From the NCBI RefSeq assembly GCF_041154745.1, contig NZ_AP031573.1, positions 2,790,001-2,854,000 on the forward strand: DNA of 64,000 nt, read 5' to 3'. Every line of letters begins with the position of its first letter. The stretch's first letter is position 1. Below are positions 43,531-51,637 of this stretch, one piece after another. A program made the position numbers and the translations under genes. The notes below the pieces were generated by a model, which was given only the letters and a program-made list of their open reading frames with translations, did no database searches and was not told where the DNA came from. The DNA comes from Flavobacterium sp. CFS9 (GTDB lineage: Bacteria > Bacteroidota > Bacteroidia > Flavobacteriales > Flavobacteriaceae).

Positions 43531-44085
43531 CTAAAAAGTTACATGATGTATCACTTTAATTATTTTCCAGTCCCCGATATTTTTTTTCTGATAAATGGCA
43601 ATCATTTCGTCATGACAATAATTTTGATGACAGCTGATATTGGATCTGAATAAGCAAATTTGTTTGTTTTTTGAAAATATTGGGATGGATAATTCTAAAA
43701 ATGGCGTTGCAGAATCGGTTAAAGTATCTGGATTTATAAATGGAAATTTATATTTTTTTGAGTCCCATTTTTTTGTATTATTCCAGTATTTTATTTGCTG
43801 ATTCATAGTTATAATATCAGCCTTTGTCAACAATTTGTCGATTTTGTACAATTTAATTGTCTGACTACTTAACACATCAACTGGTATTACCTTATAAGAA
43901 ATTGATTCAATAGGAAGATTCTCTTGAGCTACGTTGTTTTCAGTAGATTGCTTTGGGTTCAATTTCCAATGTAAAAACTCATTAATTGTTGTTTCACTTT
44001 TTGTTTGTCCATAACCTGTCTTTACAAATAAGATTACTATCAAACCAATAAATATTACACTTCTCATTCTCATTTTATTTTTCAT
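43531..44085 (-). CDS. Exported protein of unknown function
   Basis: 184 residues with a signal peptide (MRSVIFIGLIVILFVKTGYG, then QTK). The middle has an SISYKVIPVDVLSSQTIKLY region and the C-terminus an LELSIPIFSKNKQICLFRSN ... CHQNYCHDEM segment with several cysteines, then GDWKIIKVIHHVTF, a pattern seen in small Bacteroidota secreted proteins. I cannot assign a family. It is one of three unlinked minus-strand genes in an accessory-looking stretch. Confidence 0.6.
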   Translation of the reverse strand: MKNKMRMRSVIFIGLIVILFVKTGYGQTKSETTINEFLHWKLNPKQSTENNVAQENLPIESISYKVIPVDVLSSQTIKLYKIDKLLTKADIITMNQQIKYWNNTKKWDSKKYKFPFINPDTLTDSATPFLELSIPIFSKNKQICLFRSNISCHQNYCHDEMIAIYQKKNIGDWKIIKVIHHVTF

Positions 44086-44253
44086 CTCTGTATGGTTTGG
44101 ATTGAATTAAGCCGATTCTTCGGATTTACAAAATGATTCAAAAACAAAACCATCTTTTTATTAAGTCAATTGTCCAGATTCGTTGTAATAGTTTTTAGTT
44201 TATCTTTCGCCAGTTTTCTAATGTCATTACAGTTTTAGTTTTTGCAAAACCAT

Positions 44254-44994
44254 TTACATGCAGATAATTTCCTCAAAATCTTTCAATTCTAATTGTATTG
44301 GTGTTTCATATCTTTTATTATATATGTCAGCTCTAAAAGATTTTTTTGGCTTTAAAGTTATTAAGCCCTTCGTATAACTAATTGTATCAATCAAGGTATA
44401 AATATCCTCATAGAATTGAAGTTTATAGCTTATTGAACCGTAAAAATTAGTTTTCTTATCCCTGTATTCAATTACAGCCATTGTTCCAATTTCTTTGACT
44501 TCAATTTGATAATAAATATCAATTTTAAAAGACTTGGTTTCCTTTGTTTTAAAATGAATTTTTATTTCTGTATCCAACTCATCAATAAGTTTCTCAGTTT
44601 GATCTATCAGGACTAAATTTAAGCCATTGCTTATTTTTCGCAGCACCTGGAATGTTATTGATTTAATCAGGCTGTTTTTTTCACTATCGGAAAGCGATTG
44701 TAATTTTTCAGTGTTAATTCCAAAATCTATATATTTAATTGTTTTGTCAACGTTTCTATTAGAAACTATGATTTCATTTTCTTTTAGTACAGTTGTTAAA
44801 TTGATATAGATATGATCAAATTCTCCATAAGTGAATTTTAGTTCGTTTAATTTTCTGGCAATTCGTTGTCCTATAAAGTTTGTGTCTTTTGTTGGTACGA
44901 AAAGTTTACCCGGGTCTCGAGGAATGCTTTGTCCTGCAATATTTTCTTTTTCACTTTCATAAAAGCGTATGTCTTTTAATATTCTGTCAGCCAT
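44254..44994 (-). CDS. Protein of unknown function
   Basis: 246 residues, no signal peptide, no membrane helix; probably cytoplasmic. It reads as a mix of charged helices and strands (NFIGQRIARKLNELKFTYGE, FDHIYINLTTVLKENEIIVS). A conserved-looking section is LSDSEKNSLIKSITFQVLRK. I do not recognise the family and find no catalytic motif. Base composition and isolation from other genes would fit a strain-specific gene, but this is only an impression. Confidence 0.6.
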   Translation of the reverse strand: MADRILKDIRFYESEKENIAGQSIPRDPGKLFVPTKDTNFIGQRIARKLNELKFTYGEFDHIYINLTTVLKENEIIVSNRNVDKTIKYIDFGINTEKLQSLSDSEKNSLIKSITFQVLRKISNGLNLVLIDQTEKLIDELDTEIKIHFKTKETKSFKIDIYYQIEVKEIGTMAVIEYRDKKTNFYGSISYKLQFYEDIYTLIDTISYTKGLITLKPKKSFRADIYNKRYETPIQLELKDFEEIICM

Positions 44995-45081
44995 TTTTTC
45001 ATCTTTACTGTTCGATAAATGTATTAATAATTTTGCTTTCGAAAAGGGCTTTAAAAGAATAAAAAAATCTCTAATACATCC

Positions 45082-45089
45082 ATAACTTT
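45082..45089 (+). promoter_or_regulatory. Putative -7 element for the AraC-type gene
   Basis: TAACTTTG, an exact TAnnTTTG match, 60 bases before the start; no TTG at the usual -33 distance. Confidence 0.4.
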
Positions 45090-45149
45090 GTATTCATATT
45101 AGTTTGCATTTGTAAATGATATTTAACATTTATACTATAGATTAAAAGC

Positions 45150-46091
45150 ATGACAAAGGAAGAGTCTATTAAAGAGTATTATTTCAGAATTAATAAAAGT
45201 ATAGATTATATTAAAGAAAATCTTCATGAAGAACTTTCTTTAGAAAAACTGGCCGCTCTTTCCAGCTTTTCAAAGTTTCATTTTCATAGAATTTTTAAGT
45301 CCGTTACAGGAATAACAATCAATGAATTTATTAAAAATGCAAAGATAGAGAGGGCACTGTTTTTCCTGATGAATAATCCGTCAATGACAATTAGTGAAAT
45401 AGCCAATGATTGTGGTTTTTTGAGTGTTTCCTCTTTTTCAAGAAGTTTTCGTGAAGTCAGACAGATGACACCAAGCGAATGGCGGGAACAGTATAAAAAT
45501 AGCAATATTCGTATAACAGATAGCAATATTGGAAAAATGCAGTCTGAAATCGAAAGCTACCTTGCACTCAAATTAAATAATTTAAAAAATATTGAAATGA
45601 GTGAAATTACGAAACTTGATTTTGAAGTTAAAAACCTTGAGGCATTTAATGTTATTTACATCAGAAATCTCAATATCCACCGTCATGATAGTGAAACATT
45701 TGAAGAGATGTTTAAAAAGCTTTTTAGCTGGGCTACTCCAAGAAATTTAGTGAATTTCCCTGAAACTAAAGCATTAACGGTTTATAGAAGTAATGCTAAT
45801 TTATCAGGAATGCTTCAGGCTGACGTTTGTTTGTCTGTTCCTGAGAAAATAGTAGGAGAAGGTATAATAGGTAATACAACAATAAGTGGAGGGTTATATG
45901 CCATTTTTCATAAAGAAGGACCAATGTCAGAATGCTTTAAAACCTGGAATTATATATACGAAGTTTGGTTTGAGGAAAATGGTTATCAGCCCGATAATAG
46001 AAATTTCTTTTTAAGCCATTTAAATGATCCTAAATTGCATCCGGAGAACCTTCATATTATTGATATCTATATACCTATAAAATTACTGTAG
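45150..46091 (+). CDS. AraC family regulator with GyrI-like effector domain
   Basis: 313 residues. The AraC helix-turn-helix pair occupies ~10-115 (LSLEKLAALSSFSKFHFHRI, ITINEFIKNAKIERALFFLM and PSMTISEIANDCGFLSVSSF). Residues ~155-313 match the GyrI-like/SOUL-type small-molecule-binding domain (NVIYIRNLNIHRHDSETFEE ... LHIIDIYIPIKLL), an arrangement seen in MarA/Rob-type multidrug-response regulators. It is a single gene; its ligand and targets are unknown. Confidence 0.9.
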   Translation: MTKEESIKEYYFRINKSIDYIKENLHEELSLEKLAALSSFSKFHFHRIFKSVTGITINEFIKNAKIERALFFLMNNPSMTISEIANDCGFLSVSSFSRSFREVRQMTPSEWREQYKNSNIRITDSNIGKMQSEIESYLALKLNNLKNIEMSEITKLDFEVKNLEAFNVIYIRNLNIHRHDSETFEEMFKKLFSWATPRNLVNFPETKALTVYRSNANLSGMLQADVCLSVPEKIVGEGIIGNTTISGGLYAIFHKEGPMSECFKTWNYIYEVWFEENGYQPDNRNFFLSHLNDPKLHPENLHIIDIYIPIKLL

Positions 46092-46287
46092 GAATAAAAA
46101 CTTCTAAACTAGAATTTATGAAACTGTCATTTATTGTCTCATTTTCTGTTACAGATAATGGTCTGCATTTTAATTTTAGAATAAATTATTTCTAATGAGT
46201 ACTATATCAGGTATTTGAATTAAGATCTTGCTGAAATAAATATATTAAAGGCATTAAATATTATTTTAAAGCCTTTTGTTTTCTGCA

Positions 46288-46325
46288 AAAAAAGCCTGAG
46301 AATTTATATTCTCAGGCTTTTTTCA
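46288..46325. terminator. Bidirectional terminator between the AraC-type gene and the 46.4-kb gene
   Basis: AAAAAAGCCTGAGAA and TTCTCAGGCTTTTTT pair exactly around a seven-base loop; T runs on both strands serve convergent genes. The remaining bases of this 274-base spacer show no gene. Confidence 0.85.
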
Positions 46326-46365
46326 TTAATTCATTCGACATCTAAGACACGAAATTTTGCTTCTT

Positions 46366-46557
46366 TTATTTAGCAGACCCTTTTTTTGCATTTCTAATCA
46401 AAACGAAAATAGAAAATAAAAAGACAATGATATAAAGTGCGGCTAGAGCCGGTTTTTCAAAAGTTAGTTTTTCAAAGTCAAATTGTTTGTACAAGGTCGT
46501 CCCTAAGATGATTGCAATAATCGCAAAGACAAATGATGATGCTTTTTTGTTTTCCAT
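46366..46557 (-). CDS. Small two-helix membrane protein
   Basis: 63 residues with two predicted membrane helices (SFVFAIIAIILGTTLY and ALAALYIIVFLFSIFVLI) joined by a short polar loop, and a basic C-terminus. It starts four bases after the stop of the DUF3667 gene, so it is the second gene of that operon. No family recognised. Confidence 0.6.
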   Translation of the reverse strand: MENKKASSFVFAIIAIILGTTLYKQFDFEKLTFEKPALAALYIIVFLFSIFVLIRNAKKGSAK

Positions 46558-46561
46558 TTTT

Positions 46562-47278
46562 TTAATGTTTTATAAGTAAGTCAATTAGTGTTCCTATTAA
46601 AACCAAAAATATTCCGGAAGTTAATATTCCAAGCATATAGGATATAAATGCTTTTAAATAATTAGAGGGTTTAGTTTTATCAAAAAATTGCCCAATGGCC
46701 CAGCTGCAATAAGCGATGCCCAGAATATTTGCAATTAAAAGTAAGTCAAAGTGAGTCAAACCCTGAACCAATAGAAAAAAGGCAGAAATAAGCATGCCAA
46801 TTCCCATTACAAAGCAAAGCAGGATTAGAATTTCAAAGAAATTATAGGCATATTTTCTAAAAAATAATCGTAACCAGACAGCGATAAACGATCCTTGTAT
46901 TATATTGGCATAGCCATAGTGGCTTTGCATCCATTTAAAGATAGAAATTGTCGTTGTTCCGGTAATGGGGTACTCTTTTGCATACTCTTCCTCAATATGA
47001 AAAAAGTGATTTATAATTGAATAAATCAAAGAGGTGATAATTATAAAAATGATGGGTTTAACAAGCCGGGCTCTGTTTTCTGTAATGAATTCTTTTACAC
47101 ACTGCCCAGGCTTGGTTACTAATTCTTTTACGGTATAAAGAATGCCTCTCTCAAAATGCAAGACATGTTCGATCTCGTGAATGATATAATGACTGTCAAT
47201 ACGTTTAATTTTTGAAGGTTGTCCGCAGTTGGAACAAAAGTTCAGACTTAGTTCATTATTACAGTTTTTACAATTCAT
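46562..47278 (-). CDS. DUF3667 domain membrane protein
   Basis: 238 residues. The N-terminus is a small zinc ribbon (CKNCNNELSLNFCSNCGQPS, four cysteines in C-x2-C pairs). It is followed by HYIIHEIEHVLHFERGILYT and the VKEFITENRARLVKPI segment, then five or so membrane helices. This is the DUF3667 family of Bacteroidota; function unknown. It leads an operon with the small membrane protein downstream. Confidence 0.85.
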   Translation of the reverse strand: MNCKNCNNELSLNFCSNCGQPSKIKRIDSHYIIHEIEHVLHFERGILYTVKELVTKPGQCVKEFITENRARLVKPIIFIIITSLIYSIINHFFHIEEEYAKEYPITGTTTISIFKWMQSHYGYANIIQGSFIAVWLRLFFRKYAYNFFEILILLCFVMGIGMLISAFFLLVQGLTHFDLLLIANILGIAYCSWAIGQFFDKTKPSNYLKAFISYMLGILTSGIFLVLIGTLIDLLIKH

Positions 47279-47583
47279 TTATTTTGGTGGTTTGGTTAAT
47301 TCATTTATAAAAATAGATTCAGTAAAACGGTTGAAAACTAATTTAGGTGAACTATTAAATAATACAGGATGCTTGGTTTAATAAGTGCTTTTTTGACGGG
47401 AATTTAACTTCCTTTCGGCGAATATAGGAAATAATGAGGGATTATTTTATGAATTTTTTCTTTTATTCTAACAGGAAATATTTCATAAAAAGGTTCTGAA
47501 AAGCCAAAGCGTTCATTGGTTCAGCAAAGTCGTTAAGCCTTATGTCTTAATAGTGCAAGTAGTATTTTATGCAGTGTCCTGAA
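47279..47583. other. Spacer between the DUF3667 and Mpo1-like genes
   Basis: About 300 bases, AT-rich. No open frame, structured repeat or exact promoter element was recognised. Confidence 0.4.
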
Positions 47584-48048
47584 TTATTTTTTGGAAAATA
47601 AATTCTCTACAACCCAGGCGGGGCCAATCATTAGAAATTGAAGATCTTTCAAAAAAGAAGGCTTTTTTCCTTCGATATTATGTCCGTAAAATTGACCGAT
47701 CCAGGCAACTACAAATACGCCAATAGAAAATATCCACAATGGAAAAACTTGTCCGATATAGTAATTGACAACCAGACAAATTGCTGAAAAAACAGCAATC
47801 TTCAAAGCCATGGTTACTGACAGACGAATGTAAAAAAGAAGTACAAAAATTAAAACAATAGCAGCCCAGTTTTCCAGAACAGGAGCGTTCAGTTTTAAGA
47901 TATTGGAGATAAAATCACTTGGAATACTCATTAACAGTCCAACTATCGAAAAGTAGATCGCTGGTACACAAATATAATGAATCGCCTTATTCTTTGGGTT
48001 CTGATGACTTACTGCGTATTCATCAAACCATTGTTCTAATGTTCTCAT
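47584..48048 (-). CDS. Mpo1-like (DUF962) membrane protein
   Basis: 154 residues with the N-terminal EQWFDEYAVSHQNPKNKAIH signature and HYICVPAIYFSIVGLL. Several membrane helices follow, with GHNIEGKKPSFLKDL near residue 123 and a histidine in each half. Yeast Mpo1 of this family is a 2-hydroxy fatty acid dioxygenase in alpha-oxidation; the conserved histidines fit an iron site. The bacterial role has not been shown here. Confidence 0.85.
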   Translation of the reverse strand: MRTLEQWFDEYAVSHQNPKNKAIHYICVPAIYFSIVGLLMSIPSDFISNILKLNAPVLENWAAIVLIFVLLFYIRLSVTMALKIAVFSAICLVVNYYIGQVFPLWIFSIGVFVVAWIGQFYGHNIEGKKPSFLKDLQFLMIGPAWVVENLFSKK

Positions 48049-48333
48049 TGTTTTGGGTTTAGTGTCGTAAATCTAATAAAAAAACACTTAGTTTTATCAG
48101 TTTACACTATTCTTAAAGATAGATAAGCTTAATTTCTAAGAGGATACAGATATGAATTGAATTACAGACCGTTTAGATCTGCTTACAATTTAGAGCTAAC
48201 GAAGTACTTCGTTTTCGAGAAAAAATAATGAAAAAAACGATAAATTTTAGATTAAATACTCAAAAAGTGACGTATTTGTCTTATTATGATAGTTTTATGG
48301 CTTTATTAGGTGCGCCGTCTTTTTTTTCGTTTT

Positions 48334-48341
48334 TAATTTTG
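48334..48341 (+). promoter_or_regulatory. Putative -7 element for the small gene at 48375
   Basis: TAATTTTG matches TAnnTTTG 33 bases upstream of the ATG. The rest of the 326-base spacer back to 48049 shows no gene. Confidence 0.45.
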
Positions 48342-48374
48342 TTGACAATAAAATAACCCATTAAACAATTAGTT

Positions 48375-48638
48375 ATGTATCAAATAGAAAACAAAGAAGA
48401 AGAGACAGTAAAGATTTACGTAATCAATCATGAAAAAGAAAATGATGGTCAAACAATAGTAGACGATTTGCAACTATATAACAATACTTGGATTCAAAAT
48501 GATTTATCAGAAAACCGAGTTGAAATTGCTAAACTAGTTTTTAGTATACTTCTTGTCCTTGCTTTTTTCTTTTCATTTATAGCATTGTTGATCGTTAAAT
48601 TCTCTGATCAATTAAATTCAGGAGCTTCTTCTTTTTGA
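48375..48638 (+). CDS. Small single-pass membrane protein
   Basis: 87 residues with a polar, acidic first half (KEEETVKIYVINHEKENDGQ) and one C-terminal membrane helix (LVFSILLVLAFFFSFIALLI). It overlaps the convergent TMEM143-like gene by 31 bases at the 3' ends, and both frames are used there. No family recognised. The likely promoter and the membrane helix support it as a real gene. Confidence 0.55.
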   Translation: MYQIENKEEETVKIYVINHEKENDGQTIVDDLQLYNNTWIQNDLSENRVEIAKLVFSILLVLAFFFSFIALLIVKFSDQLNSGASSF

Positions 48639-49858
48639 TTGTAGTCAAAAACATTATCCCATAAGTTGTCAATGGTTATCAATGCCTGATTTAGCGGTAC
48701 GATATTCCATTTACCATTGGATTCAACAGCTAACCTCATAGTTTTTAATTTCAGTAAGGCATCCTGTACATCAAAATCCAGATTTGTATTTAGTGCTGTT
48801 GTAAACCAGGATTCAATCTGAGTATCGAGTTCCTCGGCTGAGACGGCATATTCGTTTTTGTATAAAAAAGTATAAGCCAGTATCGTTTCTTTCAGTACTT
48901 CTTCTTCAGAGGAATTTAGCAGTGAGTAGAAAGCTCCACTATTGTTTCCTAGATTTTTAAAGTAAAGGCTGTCCGAAAGGATTTTAGAGTATTTAATTTT
49001 TTTATTGACAAAGTTGCTGTATTGGCGGAATAAATAAAGGGATAAAATGCCCAATGCAATTAAGCCTTGATTTAAAGAAGCTTTACTGTTTAATAAATCG
49101 ATAGTTTCTCCCGATTGATATGCAGCATACATACCAATCAAAGCAGGAATTACGGTTGTACTTAAAAGTGAAATTCCGCCTCCGATTCCCGGAACCCAAA
49201 AGAACAGCTTATCTTTGGTAGACATTCTCGGAATGGCATTTGGGAATATAGTTTCAAGATCATTTTTTGGAACACGTTTAAAGATCTTTAAAGCAACTGA
49301 ACCCGGTTCGATAGGCATTTTCCCCAGTTTTACTTTTTTTTCTTTAATATAATCGGCTTCGCTGTAATGAAGATAAATCAGGACACGATCATAATATTCA
49401 ATTTCGATTTCTTTCTTCCAGAAAAAATATTTTCGAATCTTTTCTTTTGCCTTATGATGCCCCCGAACGTATAATTCGAAGTCTTTAAAGGCGTTGAAAT
49501 CAATGGAAAGCTTCAAACCGATTAAGTCCGAATCTTCAAAAGCTTTGTCCAGTGTTTCCTGATCTATCCGACGATAATTCCCCTGTTCTAATACCGTAAG
49601 TAATGTTTCTTTGAAAACGTTGAAATCACTTTTGCCTATAAAATTTTCGCGTTCTTTCAGACTTAAATCTGGATCAAACAAGGCGTAGTTTTGCTTCAGA
49701 TTTCGATTAAGATTAAAAGCTTCGTAATGGAAATAGTGTTCGATAATATCAAACAATTTCCTGAAATCATCAGTTTTCTTTGAATCTTCGGCAAAGGCGA
49801 TTAGTTGTTGTTCCAGTAGAAATTCCTTATTGAAGGGAATATAATGTTCTCGTGTCAT
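48608..49858 (-). CDS. TMEM143/DUF3754 family membrane protein
   Basis: 416 residues. The N-terminal EHYIPFNKEFLLEQQLIAFA and the RVLIYLHYSEADY section are typical of the DUF3754 (TMEM143-like) family. Two membrane helices lie around 225-275 (GIGGGISLLSTTVIPALIGM and LNQGLIALGILSLYLF). Function is unknown in bacteria. Its 3' end overlaps the small convergent gene at 48375. A good promoter lies upstream. Confidence 0.85.
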   Translation of the reverse strand: MTREHYIPFNKEFLLEQQLIAFAEDSKKTDDFRKLFDIIEHYFHYEAFNLNRNLKQNYALFDPDLSLKERENFIGKSDFNVFKETLLTVLEQGNYRRIDQETLDKAFEDSDLIGLKLSIDFNAFKDFELYVRGHHKAKEKIRKYFFWKKEIEIEYYDRVLIYLHYSEADYIKEKKVKLGKMPIEPGSVALKIFKRVPKNDLETIFPNAIPRMSTKDKLFFWVPGIGGGISLLSTTVIPALIGMYAAYQSGETIDLLNSKASLNQGLIALGILSLYLFRQYSNFVNKKIKYSKILSDSLYFKNLGNNSGAFYSLLNSSEEEVLKETILAYTFLYKNEYAVSAEELDTQIESWFTTALNTNLDFDVQDALLKLKTMRLAVESNGKWNIVPLNQALITIDNLWDNVFDYNQKEEAPEFN

Positions 49859-49891
49859 GGAGATATTCAGGGGCTATATTTTTTTTAGGCT

Positions 49892-49924
49892 CAAAGATAC
49901 AAAGTGATTTTGTTTTGATCACAA
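49892..49924 (-). promoter_or_regulatory. Putative promoter for the TMEM143-like gene
   Basis: The minus strand reads TATCTTTG (49899-49892) with TTG (49924-49922) 22 bases upstream, matching the TTG-N17-23-TAnnTTTG arrangement. The start codon is 33 bases downstream. Confidence 0.6.
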
Positions 49925-50265
49925 CAGGCTTTTGAAATTTGTTCGATGATCATCAGGAAAGAAATCTTTGCAGATGTTTTCGATAGGAAGTAATGGGTGT
50001 TTTCTCGTCAATTGAAAACTGTAATAAAAAAAAGCGAGACTTTTAATCGTTGGCATCGATTAAAAACCCCACTTAATTGTTCCAAAAAAAATGACAATAT
50101 CTAATAATTTTCTCTTAGGAAAACTACAGTTTAAAATAAAAATTATTTTCGGCAAAACTACCACTTAAGAAAGTTTTGACAACACGTATTTATACCTGTT
50201 TTTGCATTTTTTGCTATGGGAATTCAAATACTAAAAGGGTATTTAAAGTATCATTTTAGTTGAAA
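49925..50265. other. Spacer with one small hairpin
   Basis: AT-rich with no gene seen. TTTTAATCG (50041-50049) and CGATTAAAA (50057-50065) form a hairpin with flanking A/T runs that could act as a weak terminator for the gene at 50266 only if transcription reads through, so its role is unclear. Confidence 0.4.
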
Positions 50266-50733
50266 TTAATTCAGCTCAGAGTTTTTTAATTCTATTATTT
50301 TTTGGATGTATTGTATCAGATTTTCTTTTTCTACCGAAAATGGTGCATTTTCATCTTCTGTATTCAGGTATAAATCTGCAATACTTTGCGCATCCATGTT
50401 TTTGTTCGTGTAATGATATTCGGTATATTTAATAATGCTTTCTACAAAAAGTTCCCGTAGTCTGCCTTTTTCTATAGTTTCTTCGTCGCGATTCTTTATT
50501 TTCTCTATTTCAGATTCCGGTAAATCAATAGTGAGGTAAGTCGTATCTACAGCCACATTTGAAAGCATTTCTTCAGTAGCTTTTCCGGAAGCATTACAAT
50601 AAGCACAAGGACCCGGAGCCCACTTTAATTGTTTGTTCAGGCGTCGTATATCTTCCCGGTTTACAAAACCTTTTCCAAGACATCTTGGGCATCCTGAGTT
50701 TGATTTTTTAAATAGAAAATTAAAAAGTGGCAT
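50266..50733 (-). CDS. Zinc-finger-like protein of unknown function
   Basis: 155 residues. Two CxxC pairs are spaced like a single DnaJ-type zinc finger: CPRCLGKGFVN (~19) and CAYCNASGKAT (~48), each followed by G-x-G. The rest is acidic, helical and ends in KNSELN. DnaJ-like fingers of this type occur in chaperone adaptors and in small Bacteroidota proteins of unknown role. No J domain is present. It is a single gene. Confidence 0.65.
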   Translation of the reverse strand: MPLFNFLFKKSNSGCPRCLGKGFVNREDIRRLNKQLKWAPGPCAYCNASGKATEEMLSNVAVDTTYLTIDLPESEIEKIKNRDEETIEKGRLRELFVESIIKYTEYHYTNKNMDAQSIADLYLNTEDENAPFSVEKENLIQYIQKIIELKNSELN

Positions 50734-51298
50734 TTTCCGGAAATTTAGGTTAAAGTTGTTTAGCCCTGCGAAGATAATTTTTTTATGTAAGAAAATTATT
50801 TTTAAAGCAGATTGTTTTTTTGATAATTTGAGGGAATTTTATCGCGATAAAGCATTTGTTTTTTATCGTTTAAATATAAAAGATGTTTCTGTATCAGGTA
50901 TTTGACCGGAATCTTGTTTAGCTATTTTGTTTTTTACCTTTTTATGAAAAAAAGAATAATTTCTTTGGCTGCAGGATCTAATTCAGAAAGTTTTTGCTTA
51001 CATTTATACACCTCAAATCTCAAGAAAATCTACAAGTTAAGGCATCAGATTTAAATCTGAAATCGCCTGTAAAGTGAGCATTATGTCTCAGCTATTCGTT
51101 TTTTATCAGTAAGAGTTTAGAAAATTTAGATGCGCGTGTAACAGAAATTAAGAACGAACGTCTAAGTTATTTGTAATTGTCAGGAAACTACCGGGTTTTA
51201 GATTGGGTATTTTCCATGATTCATTTTAGAGTAGGTTTATAATTCAGCTTGATTTCGTAATTCGTTGAACATTTTATGTATCATTAAAGCAGAAAGAT
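50734..51298. other. Long spacer, possible gene remnant
   Basis: About 565 bases. A 36-codon frame at 50944-51054 begins MKKRIISLAAGSNSES, which resembles the start of NADPH-dependent FMN reductases, and then loses similarity; it might be a decayed start of such a gene, but the match is too short to call. CAGATTTAAATCTG (51046-51059) is a perfect 14-base palindrome. No other gene recognised. Confidence 0.35.
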
Positions 51299-51511
51299 AT
51301 GGTTGTTGAAGTTTTTAAAACAAATGTGCAAAAAGAGGCAGATAAAAATTATGTCATTGCCGTTATTCAAAGCCAGTTTCCCGATTATAAAATCAACTTT
51401 GATTTAGAAGATTGCGATAAAATATTGCGTATAGAAGGCATTGATTTAGAGCCTGATAATATTATCGATTATGTAAATTGTTTAGGATATACTTGTGTAA
51501 AATTAGAATAA
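51299..51511 (+). CDS. Small ferredoxin-fold-like (HMA-like) protein
   Basis: 70 residues with a beta-alpha-beta pattern (VEVFKTNVQKEADKNYVIAV, then DYKINFDLEDCDKILRIEGI and YVNCLGYTCVKLE). The fold resembles heavy-metal-associated domains, but the metal-binding C-x2-C is missing, so metal binding is doubtful. Close relatives are common in Flavobacteria as unannotated proteins. Confidence 0.65.
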   Translation: MVVEVFKTNVQKEADKNYVIAVIQSQFPDYKINFDLEDCDKILRIEGIDLEPDNIIDYVNCLGYTCVKLE

Positions 51512-51622
51512 TTAGAATATGATAAATTTTATTGTTTTTTGTTTTTTACTGTTGGTAAAACAGTTTTTAAATTAAGTTTTAGTATAAGAAAGCTTTCTTT
51601 TAAGTATGTACACATTATTTTT

Positions 51623-51630
51623 TAAATTTG
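51623..51630 (+). promoter_or_regulatory. Putative -7 element for the SulP gene
   Basis: TAAATTTG matches TAnnTTTG seven bases before the preferred ATG (51638), so the transcript is nearly leaderless. An in-frame GTG at 51632 would lie upstream of the expected transcription start and is therefore unlikely. Confidence 0.5.
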
Positions 51631-51637
51631 TGTGCTT

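Noticed and set aside
50944..51054. 36-codon frame resembling the start of an FMN reductase
   Set aside because: Only about 16 residues look similar, then the match stops. Too little to call even a remnant with confidence.
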